DNA of 64,000 nucleotides from Eubacterium sp. (GTDB taxonomy: Bacteria; Bacillota; Clostridia; Lachnospirales; Lachnospiraceae). A model generated the notes under the pieces. That model saw only the letters and a list, made by a program, of their open reading frames with translations, was not told the origin of the DNA and did not search any database. This document shows, one piece after another, positions 62,363 to 64,000 of the stretch. The DNA lies in contig JAILAR010000006.1 of the NCBI GenBank assembly GCA_024681515.1, forward strand, positions 1-64,000, given 5' to 3'. Within the stretch, counting starts at the first letter, position 1. Every line of letters begins with the position of its first letter. A program made the position numbers and the translations under genes.

Positions 62363-62367
62363 TAAAT

Positions 62368-62664
62368 ATGAGCAAAGAGAATTCAAAACATCATAGGTTT
62401 TTTGAACATACGGAATGCGAGTATTATCCCTGTCATGCCGGCATCGAACATATCAACTGTCTGTTCTGTTACTGTCCGATGTATCATCTGGAGAATTGTC
62501 CGGGAAATCCGGAGTGGCGGGAGAAGGACGGAAGACGTGTGAAAAGCTGTGTAAACTGCACATTTCCGCACAGAGCCGAGAATTATGACGCGTTGATGCA
62601 GATCCTGAAATCAACCGCTCAGGAAAATGCATCGGATTGCGTTTCGCACCAAACAGGCGTATAA
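62368..62664 (+). CDS. cysteine-rich small domain protein (putative metal-binding, cob-associated)
   Basis: FFEHTECEYYPCHAGIEHINCLFCYCPMYHLENCPGNPEW...VKSCVNCTFPHR. Confidence 0.82.
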   Translation: MSKENSKHHRFFEHTECEYYPCHAGIEHINCLFCYCPMYHLENCPGNPEWREKDGRRVKSCVNCTFPHRAENYDALMQILKSTAQENASDCVSHQTGV

Positions 62665-62757
62665 TGAGAGCCGATTTACAACACTATTTTGTGGTCTCAT
62701 GGGATCACGGAAGGGAACAGGCCGATGCACCGGGTTCGGTACACGGCAGAGAGAGGT

Positions 62758-64000
62758 ATGAATATTCTGATCGCAGGCTGCGGCCAGGTGGGAAAGTCTC
62801 TGGCTCAGCAATTAAATGAAGAGGGTCATGAGGTCACTGTCATGGACGTGGATGAGCGTGCCGTGAAGTCTGTGACCAATGCCAGCGACGTGATCGGATA
62901 CCGGGGAGACTGCACCAGTCTGGCGGCGCAGATCGAAGCCGGGATCAAGGATATGAACCTTCTGATCGCGGCGACCAACCAGGATGAGAAGAACATGCTG
63001 GCCTGCCTGATCGCGCGGAAAGCGGCGAAGATCAATACCATCGCCCGGGTGCGGGATCCGCAGTATCTGGAGGAGATGAATTTTCTGAAAGATGAATTGG
63101 GACTCTCCATGGCCATTAACCCCGAGCAGGTTGCCGCATCGGATCTGGCACGTCTGATCCAGATTCCCTCGGCGCTGGAGGTGGACACCTTTGCCAAGGG
63201 AAAAGTCAGTCTGATCCGCCTGGTGATCCCGAAGGGGTCTGTGCTGGACGGCCTGCAGCTGAAAGACTTTGCATCCAAGGTCGGGACGGCAGCCCTGATC
63301 TGCGTGGTGGAGCGTGGAAATGAGGTTGTGATCCCCGGCGGTAATTTCCGGCTGGCAGCCGGAGATTCCATATCCGTAACCCTGTCGCTGGAAAATCTGA
63401 CCGCGTTCCTGACCAAGGTCGGGATCACGGCAAGACGGATCAGAAATGTCCTGATCGCCGGTGGCGGAACCATAGCATATTATCTGGCAAAACGTCTGCT
63501 GGAAATGAAGATCTCGGTCAAGATCATTGAAATAGACAAGAAGCGCTGTGATGAACTTGCATCCGCACTGCCGAAGGCCATGGTGATCCATGGAGATGCC
63601 ACGGACAAGACGCTTCTGATGGAGGAGTCCATCGAGGACATGGATGCGGTCTGCGCCCTGATGGAGCATGACGAGGCAAATATCCTGCTGTCCCTTTTTG
63701 TAGATAAGGTCTGTGATGCAAAACGGATGATCAAGATCCACCGGAATTCCTTCGAGGAAATGGTGGCAGAACTTCCTGTGGGAACCATCATTTCCACAAA
63801 GAAGATCACGGCGGAATACATCACCCGGTTTGTCCGTTCCAAGCAGAACAGTGTGGGGAGCGGGAGCGATGTGGAAGCGTTGTACCGTCTGATGGACGGG
63901 CGCGTGGAAGCAATGGAGTTTAACGTGGGTGAGGATGCAAAGGTGACCTGGGGAACTCTGAAGGATCTGAAGATCAGAAAAAATACCCTGATCTGCTGTA
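62758..64000 (+). CDS. trkA: Trk-type potassium uptake regulator TrkA (partial, runs off window)
   Basis: MNILIAGCGQVGKSLAQQLNEEGHEVTVMDVDERAV; second NAD-binding repeat VLIAGGGTIAYYLAKRLLEM. Confidence 0.95.
   Translation, partial: MNILIAGCGQVGKSLAQQLNEEGHEVTVMDVDERAVKSVTNASDVIGYRGDCTSLAAQIEAGIKDMNLLIAATNQDEKNMLACLIARKAAKINTIARVRDPQYLEEMNFLKDELGLSMAINPEQVAASDLARLIQIPSALEVDTFAKGKVSLIRLVIPKGSVLDGLQLKDFASKVGTAALICVVERGNEVVIPGGNFRLAAGDSISVTLSLENLTAFLTKVGITARRIRNVLIAGGGTIAYYLAKRLLEMKISVKIIEIDKKRCDELASALPKAMVIHGDATDKTLLMEESIEDMDAVCALMEHDEANILLSLFVDKVCDAKRMIKIHRNSFEEMVAELPVGTIISTKKITAEYITRFVRSKQNSVGSGSDVEALYRLMDGRVEAMEFNVGEDAKVTWGTLKDLKIRKNTLICC

Overview
64 kb of a chromosome that looks Clostridia/Lachnospiraceae-like (taxonomy is inference). 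Nearly all genes are on the + strand. The window opens with the 3' end of a 23S rRNA. Next come a minus-strand sulfate-permease/Rrf2 pair and a divergent sulfur-assimilation operon (metY-cysK) with an elaborate leader. These are followed by a Na/Pi transporter, rubrerythrin, PrsW, and a three-gene signalling block: REC-GGDEF, HK-REC-Hpt, and a hybrid histidine kinase fused to a DegV-like domain. Then come a G3E GTPase, MntP, a CoA-transferase, three choline-binding-type repeat proteins, GH2, rpsT/holA, glgB and putP. The last ~25 kb is a cobalamin (anaerobic pathway) cluster interleaved with unrelated genes: two glycoside hydrolases, a transglutaminase, a LacI-like/EAL/beta-helix fusion, and a repeat lipoprotein plus radical-SAM/SPASM pair. 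Best candidates for undescribed biology: (1) the lipoprotein with four VYGPPE repeats 2 nt upstream of a rSAM/SPASM protein (RiPP-like system); (2) a 39-codon Cys-rich leader peptide with terminator/antiterminator-like pairing and Rrf2-type operators ahead of metY-cysK; (3) the hybrid kinase-DegV fusion; (4) the periplasmic-binding-like + EAL + beta-helix protein; (5) a dispersed ACGGAGC-hairpin-GCGAAGTATGGAATAA motif; (6) a ~170-bp structured inverted-repeat element near 46.0 kb. No searches or folding runs were possible; all family calls come from reading motifs.
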